Source: Geopseudomonas aromaticivorans
GTDB taxonomy: Bacteria > Pseudomonadota > Gammaproteobacteria > Pseudomonadales > Pseudomonadaceae
NCBI RefSeq assembly: GCF_019097855.1
Contig: NZ_JAHRGL010000057.1
Location: 62,001-126,000, forward strand
DNA length: 64,000 nucleotides
Direction: 5' to 3'
Of this stretch, positions 1 through 7,812 are shown piece by piece; within the stretch, counting starts at the first letter, position 1, and the number at the start of each line of letters is the position of its first letter. The position numbers and the translations under genes are program-made. The notes under the pieces were generated by a model. The model saw only the letters and a list, made by a program, of their open reading frames with translations. It had not been told where the DNA came from and did not search any database.

Positions 1-48
1 ATGGCCGAGTTCGGCGGCCAGCCGGCGGGGATCGATGCGTTGCTGTGA
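1..48 (+). CDS. 3' end of an unidentified gene (partial)
   Basis: Frame 1 is open from the left edge to a TGA at 46-48 and encodes a tail ending in GIDALL. It is too short to assign to a family. It starts with an in-frame ATG, so a chance ORF cannot be excluded, but its position just before a REP-like repeat and an IclR regulator fits the end of a longer plus-strand gene. Confidence 0.4.
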   Translation: MAEFGGQPAGIDALL

Positions 49-62
49 GCCGGCGCGCCAAC

Positions 63-177
63 CGTAGGGTGGGTTAGGCCGCAGGCCGTAACCCACCGAG
101 CGGCTGCCAGGCCGGCCATGGCGATGCCTTCAGCATCGATGGTGGGTTACGCCGCTACGCGGCTAACCCACCCTACG
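63..177. repeat. REPIN-like inverted pair of REP hairpins
   Basis: Two hairpin units face each other. Unit one pairs GGTGGGTTA (68-76) with TAACCCACC (89-97); unit two pairs the same arms at 141-149 and 164-172. The outer 15-base arms CGTAGGGTGGGTTAG (63-77) and CTAACCCACCCTACG (163-177) are perfect reverse complements. GTAGGGTGGGTTA-type repeats are common intergenic elements in Proteobacteria, and two opposed units form a REPIN. It fills most of the gap upstream of the IclR gene. Confidence 0.75.
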
Positions 178-200
178 ATCCACCTTCCCCGGAGCCTTCC

Positions 201-983
201 ATGACCATCGCCGAAGACCTCGACAGTGGCCGCGACACCGACTACATGGTCCCCGCCCTGCAGCGCGGCCTCTCCATCCTGCAGATGTTCAATGCTCACC
301 AGCGCACCCTCGCCAGCAGCGAGATCGCCGAGTGCCTCGGCGTCAGCGTCTCGGCGATCTACCGCATCCTGCACACCCTCGACGAGATGGGCTACCTGCG
401 CAAGATCGCCAAGAACACCTGGGAGCTCGGCCCGCAGGTGGTCTCCGCCGGCTTCAGCTACCTGGCCAGCCGCGACCTGGTCGATATCGCCCTGCCGCAC
501 CTCAACGCCCTGCGCGACCGCACCTCGCTGTCCTGCCACCTGACCATCCGCGAACACACCGACAGCCTGTACCTGTACCGCGCCTTCGCCGCCCAGCGCC
601 TGTCGGTCAACATCCCCATCGGCACGCGCATCCCCTGCCACTGCACCGCCATGGGCCGCATCCTGCTGACCGGCCTGACCCCGCCGGTACTCGACGCCCT
701 GTACCAGCACGTGCGCCTCGACGACTACCCGCCGCCGGCGCCCAAGACCCTGCCCGAACTGCAGCAGTTGATCGGCGAAGACCGCCAGCGCGGCTGGGTT
801 CTGCACCGCTCCGACTACTCCACCGCCATCGCCACCGGCATCCGCAACCACCTCGGCGAAGTGGTCGCCGCGATCAACCTGTCCGGCCCGGAAGCAGTCA
901 TGGACAGCGAGGAATCGCAGGCGCGCTTTCGCGAGGCGCTGCTGCTGACGGCAGAGCGGATTTCGGCGGAGTTGGGTGGCTGA
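201..983 (+). CDS. IclR family transcriptional regulator
   Basis: The 260-residue length fits IclR proteins. Residues about 19-66 form the winged helix-turn-helix ([12 protein letters not shown], then [19 protein letters not shown]), and residues about 85-255 form the C-terminal effector-binding domain with the conserved [11 protein letters not shown] segment. Family members usually control aromatic or carboxylic acid catabolism through a small-molecule inducer. The regulated genes are not obvious here: the gene to the left is cut by the window edge and the downstream ynfA-like gene is unrelated. The ATG at 201 follows a GGAG-like stretch. Confidence 0.9.
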   Translation: MTIAEDLDSGRDTDYMVPALQRGLSILQMFNAHQRTLASSEIAECLGVSVSAIYRILHTLDEMGYLRKIAKNTWELGPQVVSAGFSYLASRDLVDIALPHLNALRDRTSLSCHLTIREHTDSLYLYRAFAAQRLSVNIPIGTRIPCHCTAMGRILLTGLTPPVLDALYQHVRLDDYPPPAPKTLPELQQLIGEDRQRGWVLHRSDYSTAIATGIRNHLGEVVAAINLSGPEAVMDSEESQARFREALLLTAERISAELGG

Positions 984-1086
984 AACTGCGGGGATCGACC
1001 GGGCGACGCCCAATGGCCTGGCCCACGGCTGGTCGGCCGCGCCTCCGCCATTTAGGCTGGGCGCCCCTCTACTGTCGAGCGAGCGC

Positions 1087-1419
1087 ATGTTCGAACTCAA
1101 GACCCTGGCGCTGTACCTGGTCACCGCCGTCGCCGAGATTCTCGGCTGCTACCTGCCCTACCTCTGGCTCAAGCAGGACAAGAGCGCCTGGCTGCTGGTG
1201 CCGGCCGCGGCGAGCCTGGCGCTGTTCGCCTGGCTGCTGTCGCTGCATCCCGCTGCGTCGGGGCGCGTGTATGCCGCCTATGGCGGCGTGTACATCTTCG
1301 TCGCCATTCTCTGGCTGTGGGGTGTCGACGGCATCCGGCCGACCGGCTGGGATCTGCTGGGCGCCACGGTGGCGCTGAGCGGCATGGCCATCATCATGTT
1401 CGCCCCACGCGCGGGCTGA
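1087..1419 (+). CDS. YnfA/UPF0060 family small inner-membrane protein
   Basis: This 110-residue, very hydrophobic protein has four predicted membrane segments and the family signature [17 protein letters not shown] near the N terminus, plus [20 protein letters not shown] in the middle. The length matches YnfA proteins, which belong to the drug/metabolite transporter superfamily and resemble small multidrug resistance pumps. Transport activity is unproven for most members. An upstream GTG at 976 would overlap the IclR gene and add a non-family extension, so the ATG at 1087 is preferred. Confidence 0.88.
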   Translation: MFELKTLALYLVTAVAEILGCYLPYLWLKQDKSAWLLVPAAASLALFAWLLSLHPAASGRVYAAYGGVYIFVAILWLWGVDGIRPTGWDLLGATVALSGMAIIMFAPRAG

Positions 1420-1483
1420 TGTCGCCCACCCGATTCGCGTGCCGCGCCTATAGTGGCTAAGGCAACCTCGCGCGGAACGCCCC

Positions 1484-2044
1484 ATGCAAATCACCCTCGC
1501 CCGCCACGGCAAGCCGGACCTGCAGCTCGACTCCTGGGTCGTGCCGATGGCGATGCCGGACTGGCTGCACCATTACGACCAGGCGGGGATAGTCGCAGGC
1601 GAGGTTCCGGCCACGACCCTCGCGCAGGCGGCCGCCGCCGGGGTGCTGGCGAGCAGCACCCTGCCGCGCTGCGTACAGTCGGCGCAGCGGCTGGCAAAGG
1701 GCCGGGAGTTTCTCCGCGAGGCGGTGTTCTGCGAGGCCGAGCTGCCCTACCCGCACTGGCTGTACCCCAAGCTGCCGCCACTGGCCTGGGAAACGCTGTT
1801 CCGCCTGGCCTGGTTCTACGGCCTCACCGCCTTCGCCAGACCGCGCCTGGCCACCGAGCTGCGCGCCCACGAGGCAGCGCAGCGGCTGATCCAGCTGGCC
1901 CGCGAGCACGACTCGGTGTTTCTCGTCGGCCACGGCCTGATGATCCTGCTGATTGCCCGCGAGCTGCTGGCCCTTGGCTGGCGCGGCCCTAAGAGGCCGG
2001 TCAGCGGCTACTGGCAGTGCAGTGCCTACCGCATCGCGGACTGA
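1484..2044 (+). CDS. Histidine phosphatase superfamily protein
   Basis: The 186-residue protein begins with the RHG signature (residues 7-9), His8 being the expected phospho-acceptor. It has the Arg-containing segment SSTLPRCVQSAQR near residue 60 and the second catalytic motif VGHG at 148-151. This is the phosphoglycerate mutase-like fold of broad-specificity phosphatases. The substrate cannot be read from sequence. The ATG at 1484 follows a short gap after ynfA, and co-transcription is possible. Confidence 0.85.
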   Translation: MQITLARHGKPDLQLDSWVVPMAMPDWLHHYDQAGIVAGEVPATTLAQAAAAGVLASSTLPRCVQSAQRLAKGREFLREAVFCEAELPYPHWLYPKLPPLAWETLFRLAWFYGLTAFARPRLATELRAHEAAQRLIQLAREHDSVFLVGHGLMILLIARELLALGWRGPKRPVSGYWQCSAYRIAD

Positions 2045-2172
2045 ACCAGGACCGCTCGCCTTGCCAGATCCGCGATCCGCTGCTGCTATGAAAGGCAGAC
2101 GGGATCATGGCGCGTACCGCACTCGACGCCAGCATGGCTGTGTCCCGGCCCGGTGCCACATAAGGAGCGGAT

Positions 2173-3171
2173 ATGCAGAACAATCGTTTGCCGTCATTGC
2201 TGCTGGCCAGCGCGCTGCCGCTGGTCGCGTCGCTGGGCATGGCCGCGCCAGAGGTGACCGCCGAGCAGGCCGTGGCCGCCATCGAGGGCGTGTTCGGTGT
2301 CACCCCGGGCGAGCGGCGCAATCACACCAAGGGCACCTGCGCGACCGGCGAGTTCGTCGGCCGGCCCGCGGCTGCCGCCTATTCGCGCTCGGCGCTGTTT
2401 TCCGGGGCGCCCGTGCCGGTGGTCGCGCGCTTCTCGCTGGCCGGCGGCAACCCGAAGGCCCCCGACACGGCGAAATCCCCGCGCGGCATGGCCCTGGAGT
2501 TCAAGCTCGGCGACGGCCAGCTGCAGCACATGACCATGCTCAACACGCCGGTATTCGGTGCCGCGCAGCCCCAGACCTTTGTCGACCAGATGCTGGCGAT
2601 GAAGCCCGACCCCGCCACCGGCAAGCCCGATCCCGAGAGGCTCAAGGCGTTCAAAGCGAGCCACCCGGACCATCTGGCGCACGCCAAATTCCTCGAAGAG
2701 AACAACCCGCCGCCCAGCTACGCCAACAGCAGCTATTTCGGCATCCACACGTTCAAGTTCATCGACAACAACAACCGGACCACGCTGGTGCGCTGGCGCT
2801 TCGTGCCGCAGGACGGCGAGCGACGCCTGTCCGCCGAGGAGCTCGCCAGCCTGCCGGCGGACTTCCTCGAACAACGCCTGATCGAACGGACTCGGCAGGG
2901 GCCGGTGCGCTGGGACATGGTGCTGAGCATCGGCGAGCCCGGCGATCCGGAGGACAACCCGACCCTGGCCTGGCCGGAGAATCGCCAGCAGGTGACCGTC
3001 GGCACCCTGACCCTCAGCGCGGCGATGCCGCAGAAGGGCGCGGCCTGCGAACCGATCAACTTCGACCCGCTAGTGATGAGCGACGGTATCGCACCGAGCG
3101 ACGATCCGGTGCTGCGCTTTCGCTCCCAGGCGTATGCGACCTCCTTCGCCCGGCGGCTGGGCGAGCGCTAA
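2173..3171 (+). CDS. Catalase-family peroxidase, exported (SrpA-like)
   Basis: The 332-residue protein starts with a signal peptide (residues 1-24, LPLVASLGMAA). It then carries the reduced catalase fold: RRNHTKGTCATGEFVG with the distal heme histidine, FSLAGGNPKAPD, SPRGMALEF, and a C-terminal RFRSQAYATSFARR segment that should provide the proximal tyrosine. It is shorter than classical catalases and belongs to the catalase-related peroxidase group, which probably removes peroxides in the periplasm. AAGGAG precedes the ATG. Classical catalase activity is less likely than peroxidase activity. Confidence 0.88.
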   Translation: MQNNRLPSLLLASALPLVASLGMAAPEVTAEQAVAAIEGVFGVTPGERRNHTKGTCATGEFVGRPAAAAYSRSALFSGAPVPVVARFSLAGGNPKAPDTAKSPRGMALEFKLGDGQLQHMTMLNTPVFGAAQPQTFVDQMLAMKPDPATGKPDPERLKAFKASHPDHLAHAKFLEENNPPPSYANSSYFGIHTFKFIDNNNRTTLVRWRFVPQDGERRLSAEELASLPADFLEQRLIERTRQGPVRWDMVLSIGEPGDPEDNPTLAWPENRQQVTVGTLTLSAAMPQKGAACEPINFDPLVMSDGIAPSDDPVLRFRSQAYATSFARRLGER

Positions 3172-3173
3172 CC

Positions 3174-3860
3174 TCAGCCCTGGCGCTTTTCCGCAATCCA
3201 GATGGTGTGGCGGGTGCCCTTGTTGCCGTGGGCGAACACCTTGACCTCTTCGGCCCTGAACCCGGCCTGGTTCAGCCGGGCGGAAAACGCGCGGTCGGCA
3301 CTGGCCGACCACACGGCGAGGATGCCGCGGGGGCGCAACGCTTGGGCGCAGGCATTCAGGCCGTCCAGCGAATACAGCCAGTTGTTGGCTTCCTGGGTCA
3401 GCCCTTCGGGGCCGTTGTCGACGTCCAGCATGATCGCATCGAAGCCGTGCGGCTCGGCCTGCAGCACCTTGGCGACGTCGGCGTTGACCACCTCGGCGCG
3501 CGGATCGCGCAGCGGGTTGCCGGACTTCTCGCCCAGCGGGCCGCGGTTCCACTCGATCACCCCGGGCACCAGCTCGGCCACCACCACTGTGCCGTTGTCG
3601 CCCAGATGCTTCAGCGCGGATGCAAGGGTGAAGCCCATGCCCAGGCCGCCGATCAGCACCCGCGGGTTGGGCCGGGCGGCGACCTTCTTGCAGGGGATCT
3701 CGGCCAGCGCGTCTTCCGAGCCGTGCATGCGCGTGTTCATCAGCTGGCCGCCGTGGCCGCCCTGGATCTTGATCACGAAGTCGTCACCGTACTCGAACAG
3801 GCACAGCGCGCCGCCGTTGTCGGGAATCACGGCGGTGTCGAGCAGGACAAAACGTTTCAT
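3174..3860 (-). CDS. Spermidine synthase-like methyltransferase-fold protein
   Basis: The 228-residue protein has a Rossmann core: VLIGGLGMGFTLASAL is the nucleotide-binding glycine loop, followed by VVVAELVPGVIEWNRG, an acidic loop, and FDAIMLDVDNGPEG. This matches the spermidine/spermine synthase superfamily, but the N-terminal domain of true polyamine synthases is short. The substrate is unknown, and an aminopropyltransferase or SAM-dependent enzyme are both possible. The start at 3860 (MKRFVLLDT) is preferred to an upstream ATG at 3884. The stop lies 2 bases from the convergent catalase-like gene. Confidence 0.75.
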   Translation of the reverse strand: MKRFVLLDTAVIPDNGGALCLFEYGDDFVIKIQGGHGGQLMNTRMHGSEDALAEIPCKKVAARPNPRVLIGGLGMGFTLASALKHLGDNGTVVVAELVPGVIEWNRGPLGEKSGNPLRDPRAEVVNADVAKVLQAEPHGFDAIMLDVDNGPEGLTQEANNWLYSLDGLNACAQALRPRGILAVWSASADRAFSARLNQAGFRAEEVKVFAHGNKGTRHTIWIAEKRQG

Positions 3861-3939
3861 GGGCAGTCTCGCGAAGGGGGGCAACGACGGCAGCGCTCGC
3901 TGCCGGAGCCGCCCATTCTAGTGACCTGTGCACTCAGTT

Positions 3940-3952
3940 GCTTGACTCAAGC
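3940..3952. promoter_or_regulatory. Perfect palindrome in a divergent intergenic region
   Basis: GCTTGA-C-TCAAGC is a perfect 6-1-6 palindrome lying between the divergent methyltransferase-fold gene and the acetyltransferase gene. Its position would suit a dimeric regulator, but I do not recognise the site. Confidence 0.35.
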
Positions 3953-4090
3953 TTGGCGGGCCATGGTTCCGAGACCAGGCGCCTGCGGTCGGCGCTAACC
4001 GAGCGCTAAATGCTGCCGCCGTTTGGCGATCCGGAGTGTTTTGCGGTAATACCCTGAAGACTCCGATCCCCATCCGTGCAAGGAAGCCCC

Positions 4091-4486
4091 ATGCTCACCT
4101 ACCAGCTCAACACGCCCCTCCCCGCCAGCGCCGTGGCCGCGGTGTTCGACGCCTCCGGCATCCGCCGCCCCAGCCACGACCTGGCGCGGATCGAGCGGAT
4201 GTTCGCCAATGCCGACCTGGTGCTGTCGGCCTGGGATGGCGAGCGGCTGGTCGGGGTGTGCCGGGCGCTGACGGATTTCAGCTATTGCTGCTACCTGTCC
4301 GACCTGGCGGTGGACCGCGCCTACCAGCGCCACGGCATCGGCCGCGAGCTGGTCGAGCGGGTGCGCGCGGCGCTTGGCGAGGAGGTGGCGCTGATCCTGC
4401 TGTCGGCGCCGGAGGCGATGGACTACTACCCCCGACTGGGCTTCGACAGGATCGACAACGGCTTCATCATCCGCCGTAGCCGTTAG
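4091..4486 (+). CDS. GNAT family N-acetyltransferase
   Basis: The 131-residue protein shows the GNAT core: LSDLAVDRAYQRHGIGRELV (about residues 74-93) contains the acetyl-CoA pyrophosphate loop Q/R-x-x-G-x-G/A as QRHGIG. The C-terminal YYPRLGFDRIDNGF is the usual strand 6/7 motif. The acceptor is unknown. Upstream GTG codons exist, but the ATG at 4091 after AAGGAAG is the natural start. Confidence 0.85.
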   Translation: MLTYQLNTPLPASAVAAVFDASGIRRPSHDLARIERMFANADLVLSAWDGERLVGVCRALTDFSYCCYLSDLAVDRAYQRHGIGRELVERVRAALGEEVALILLSAPEAMDYYPRLGFDRIDNGFIIRRSR

Positions 4487-4508
4487 CGATATACCCGCAC
4501 CCCGGCGC

Positions 4509-5825
4509 TCAGCCCGCCGCCCGGCGCAGCAGTTCGCGGGCCGCAGGACTGCCCGGCTTGGCGTCGACGCGCTCGGCAGCGAGGCCGCGGGCCAGGGCTT
4601 TCTGGCCGTCGCGCAGGGCCGCCTCGAGCAGGGTCAGGTCGATGAGGTCGCGCTGCGCGTGGCTGCCGCCGAAACGGTGGGCAATGCCGCGCAGCGGGCG
4701 CAGCAGTTCCACAGTGCGCCCCGGGTCGCCTTCCACCAGGGCGAGGATCGCCTTGCACAGCGGCGCGCCGACATCGCGGGTGAACATGGCGTTGTCGCCG
4801 CCCTCCTGCATCACACGAGCCTGGGCGTCCAGCACGACCTGGATCGCCTCCCCGCGCTGGGCGCAGGCGAAGGCCATCATCGCGTGGGCGTCGTTGAAGG
4901 CGTAGTGGCCGGTGGCGGCGAACGGCAGCCAGCGCTCCGCCACCGCACTCCAGCGCTCGCCGACATCGACGCCGCGCAGGTACAGGCGCCAGAGCAGCGC
5001 CGAGGCATCCACCAGGTCGAGCGCCAGCGGCGACTGGCTGCCGACGATGGCGCTGTCGAACAGCTCGAGTACCGCGTCGAGCTCGCCCAGGTCCAGATGG
5101 AACAGCGTCAAGTGCCACCAGTTGTGGATGGCGAAGAAGTTGTCCTCGGCCCACTGCGCCTGGCGGTCGCGCATCCAGGCGATGCCTTCGTGCTGGCGGC
5201 CCTGCATTTCCAGCACATGGGTCACCGCGTGGTGTGCCCAGGCATCGCGCGGCTCCAGCAGCAGGGCGGCATGACCACTGGCGGCCGCGCGGGCATAGGC
5301 ACCGGTTTCCTCCAGGCCGAAGGCGTGCATGCCGAGCAGGGCATGGAAGCCCGGCATCGCCGGCGACCAGGCGGGAAAGGCACGCGCGATGCGGTCGCGC
5401 AGCATGCGCGCATCACCGACATAGAAGTCGAGCACGTGGCCGGCCAGCAGGCCGAGGCCGTCGAGCGGATAGGCCAGGGTCAGGTCCTCCAGCACCCGCC
5501 GCGCCGCATGCCAGTGCCCGTCGACCAGCTGGGCGATGGCGGCCAGATGTGCCTGCTCGCGGTCGTTGGCCGGCCATTGGCGCGCCAGTTCGAGGTCGGC
5601 ACGCGCGACCGGCCAGCCGCTCGGTTCGGTACCGAGCAGATGCAGCCAGGCATGCAGCACCCTGGCCATGACGAAATCGGGACGCTCGGCACAGGCCACC
5701 TCGATGGTCGCCAGCGGATCGCCGCAATAGCACTGGAACTGGTGCAGCGCCCGTTCGTAGTGCTGCACGCTGCTCGGCTGCGCACCGCTGAGCGGGTTGC
5801 CGAGACTGTCTTTAGTGGTGTTCAT
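4509..5825 (-). CDS. TTC38-like tetratricopeptide repeat protein
   Basis: The 438-residue, mostly helical protein has TPR-like repeats throughout and the TTC38 hallmarks: FHALLGMHAFGLEETGAY near residue 160, then AWAHHAVTHVLEMQGR and NWWHLTLFHLDLGELDAVLELFD. There is no signal peptide or membrane segment, so it is probably cytoplasmic. TTC38 relatives occur in animals and in scattered bacteria; their biochemical function is not established. The gene is monocistronic and divergent from the second GNAT gene. Confidence 0.8.
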   Translation of the reverse strand: MNTTKDSLGNPLSGAQPSSVQHYERALHQFQCYCGDPLATIEVACAERPDFVMARVLHAWLHLLGTEPSGWPVARADLELARQWPANDREQAHLAAIAQLVDGHWHAARRVLEDLTLAYPLDGLGLLAGHVLDFYVGDARMLRDRIARAFPAWSPAMPGFHALLGMHAFGLEETGAYARAAASGHAALLLEPRDAWAHHAVTHVLEMQGRQHEGIAWMRDRQAQWAEDNFFAIHNWWHLTLFHLDLGELDAVLELFDSAIVGSQSPLALDLVDASALLWRLYLRGVDVGERWSAVAERWLPFAATGHYAFNDAHAMMAFACAQRGEAIQVVLDAQARVMQEGGDNAMFTRDVGAPLCKAILALVEGDPGRTVELLRPLRGIAHRFGGSHAQRDLIDLTLLEAALRDGQKALARGLAAERVDAKPGSPAARELLRRAAG

Positions 5826-6032
5826 GACGGCCTCCCATCGCCGCCAGCCGCTCGCTGGCAGCGACCGCGCTGCTTGCCGGCGAGCGCGGCGCTGGGTTCG
5901 CCGCGCGCAGGCAGGACCTTTTCAAGAGCAATGGAAAGAACAGTAAAGTCCCGGGGTGCCCGCCGTGCAAGGCGCGCCTAAGCTGGCGCGCTACTTGCAA
6001 ACGTGGGACATCCCCACCCGACCGGAGGTCCC

Positions 6033-6488
6033 ATGCACATCCGCCCCGCCATCCCCGCCGACATCCCCGCCGACATCCCGGCCCTCTGCCAACTGCTCGA
6101 CCAGCTGCTCGCCCAGGAAGCCGAATTCACTCCAGACCGCGCCGCGCAGCAGCGTGGACTGGCGGCGATCATCGCCGACCCCGCGGTCGGCGAAATCCTC
6201 GTCGCGGTCGAAGACGCGCGCATCGTCGCCATGGTCAACCTGCTCTACACCATCTCCACCGCGCTGGGCGCTCGGGTGGCGCTGCTCGAGGACATGGTGG
6301 TGGACGCCGCCACCCGCGGCGCAGGCGTGGGTTCGGCGCTGCTCGAGCGGGCCATCGCCCATGCGCGGGAGATCGGCTGCCGACGCCTCACCCTACTCAC
6401 CGATGCCGACAATCTCGCCGCGCAGCGCTTCTATGGTCGGCAGGGCTTCACCCACTCGGCGATGCGCCCTCTGCGTCGGGTTCTCTGA
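6033..6488 (+). CDS. GNAT family N-acetyltransferase
   Basis: The 151-residue protein has the N-terminal IRPAIPADIPADIPA strand and helix, the LEDMVVDAATRGAGVGSALL acetyl-CoA loop (about residues 89-108) and the C-terminal DNLAAQRFYGRQGF motif. The ATG at 6033 is supported by GGAGGT at 6023-6028; the in-frame GTG at 6003 is not needed. Substrate unknown. A short in-frame DNA repeat near the start encodes the IPAD repeats. Confidence 0.88.
   Translation: MHIRPAIPADIPADIPALCQLLDQLLAQEAEFTPDRAAQQRGLAAIIADPAVGEILVAVEDARIVAMVNLLYTISTALGARVALLEDMVVDAATRGAGVGSALLERAIAHAREIGCRRLTLLTDADNLAAQRFYGRQGFTHSAMRPLRRVL
6051..6083 (+). repeat. 12-base in-frame tandem repeat in the acetyltransferase gene
   Basis: Two identical copies of ATCCCCGCCGAC (6051-6062 and 6063-6074) are followed by a partial third copy ending at 6083. 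They encode an I-P-A-D repeat at the N terminus. The unit is a multiple of three, so copy-number changes would keep the frame. Confidence 0.8.
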
Positions 6489-6605
6489 TCGTCGGCTAGG
6501 CTGACAAGGGCGCCGGGGCAGCCCGTGACCTGCCGCGCCGCAGCCGACGCTCGTCCCCAGCGCTTGCGGGCCGGGCCCCACGAGGTGAGCTGGAGACACG
6601 CAGCG

Positions 6606-7061
6606 ATGAACAGAACGGCTTGGCTGGCATTGATGGTCGCGGCGGCGGCAAGCCAGGGATGCGGACTGTCGACGGGGAGCCCGCAGGATCGCCAGATCGT
6701 CAGCGTTCCCCTGACGGCGACACACGTCAACGCGGGCAAGATCGCCGAGGCCACCCTGGTGGACGAAGGCAAGGCGACGGGGCTCACCCTGGTCATTGGC
6801 GGCGTGCCGGACAACGTGAGCCGCCCGGTGCACCTCTACACCTTCATCTACCCCGGCACCTGCAGCCGGCTCGGCACCGAGCCGGCCTATGAGCTGAATC
6901 GCATCGTGCTGGCCGATCGCATCGGCCGCTATGCCGGCTGGCGGCTGGCGAAGTCGGTCCCGGCTGGCCTGGAGCACCTGCGCAGCGGCGGCTACAGCAT
7001 CGTCGTGCGGACCAGCCCGGCCGACGGCAACCAGGACATCTTCTGCGGCAAAATCCCGTAA
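6606..7061 (+). CDS. Exported protein of unknown function, paralog A of a tandem pair
   Basis: The 151-residue protein has an N-terminal signal sequence (AWLALMVAAAASQG) followed by Cys19, a weak lipobox (SQGC). I do not recognise a characterised family. The mature part is a small, probably beta-rich domain containing YTFIYPGTC and a C-terminal RTSPADGNQDIFCG. The two mature cysteines could form a disulfide. The next gene is a clear paralog of the same length. The ATG at 6606 is chosen because it gives a standard signal peptide and aligns with the paralog's start. It could be a lipoprotein or a soluble periplasmic protein. Confidence 0.75.
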   Translation: MNRTAWLALMVAAAASQGCGLSTGSPQDRQIVSVPLTATHVNAGKIAEATLVDEGKATGLTLVIGGVPDNVSRPVHLYTFIYPGTCSRLGTEPAYELNRIVLADRIGRYAGWRLAKSVPAGLEHLRSGGYSIVVRTSPADGNQDIFCGKIP

Positions 7062-7316
7062 ACCAACGCCGGCGCCAGGCGCGCCGCGAACAGCGCCGGG
7101 CAGCCGGCCGAATCACAACTCGTTGATTCAAAAGAAATCCACATCAAGACCCAGTCCCTCTGTCGGGAATTTGCCCCCCTACGGAGCGCCTCGTCGCAAC
7201 GGGTCTAATCTGCACTGTGCCGCCGCAGAGCACATCCCACTCTGCTTCGCGGCCGACGCCCGTCCCCGCAGGTCAGGGCGCGGGCACCACGACGTTTTCC
7301 GAGGAGGAAACGAGCA

Positions 7317-7772
7317 ATGAAAACGAAGGCTTGGCTGGCTGTGATCTTCGCGGCGGCTGCGAGCCAGGGATTCGCAATGCCGACCGAGAGTGATCAACCG
7401 CAGATCGTCGGCGTGCGTCTGAATGCTGCACCAATCAACGGGGGCGCGATTGCCCACGCCACCTTGGCGGCAGTAGACCGTTCAACAGGAATCAACTTCT
7501 TCGTCAGCGGCGTACCGGACTGGGTAAGCCTTCCGGTGCATGTCTACAGCTACATCTACCCCGGCACCTGCGGCCAACTCGCCAGCGAGCCGGCCTACGC
7601 CATGAACCAGACCGTGATATCCGAGCAGATCGGCGGCGAACATGGCGCCTGGAACACGTCGAAGTCAGTGCCGGTGGCCTTGGCGCAATTGCGCACGAGC
7701 GAACACAGCATCGTCTTGCGTACCAGCCCTGCCGACGGCAATCGGGATATCTTCTGCGGCGAAATCCACTGA
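7317..7772 (+). CDS. Exported protein of unknown function, paralog B of a tandem pair
   Basis: This 151-residue paralog of the preceding gene shares the signal peptide core AWLA..(6)..AASQG and the motifs IYPGTC, SEPAY, KSVP and RTSPADGN-DIFCG; by eye about half of the mature residues are identical. Position 19 is Phe, not Cys, so it should be cut by signal peptidase I (QGFA) and be soluble in the periplasm or secreted. AGGAGG lies just before the ATG at 7317. Part of the region before the start also resembles that of paralog A, so the duplicated unit included upstream DNA. Confidence 0.78.
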   Translation: MKTKAWLAVIFAAAASQGFAMPTESDQPQIVGVRLNAAPINGGAIAHATLAAVDRSTGINFFVSGVPDWVSLPVHVYSYIYPGTCGQLASEPAYAMNQTVISEQIGGEHGAWNTSKSVPVALAQLRTSEHSIVLRTSPADGNRDIFCGEIH

Positions 7773-7785
7773 TCGGAGAGAGGAT

Positions 7786-7808
7786 TGCCCGCGCCGCTGG
7801 CGCGGGCA
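7786..7808. terminator. GC-rich hairpin between convergent genes
   Basis: TGCCCGCGCC (7786-7795) pairs perfectly with GGCGCGGGCA (7799-7808) around a 3-base loop. No strong T run follows on either strand, so intrinsic termination is uncertain. Confidence 0.45.
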
Positions 7809-7812
7809 GCCT

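Noticed and set aside
1953-3998. Open frame of 681 codons on the plus strand
   Set aside because: It runs over the histidine phosphatase end, the catalase-like gene and a minus-strand gene in other frames. The translation is Arg/Pro/Gly-rich and has no family features, as expected from high-GC third positions.
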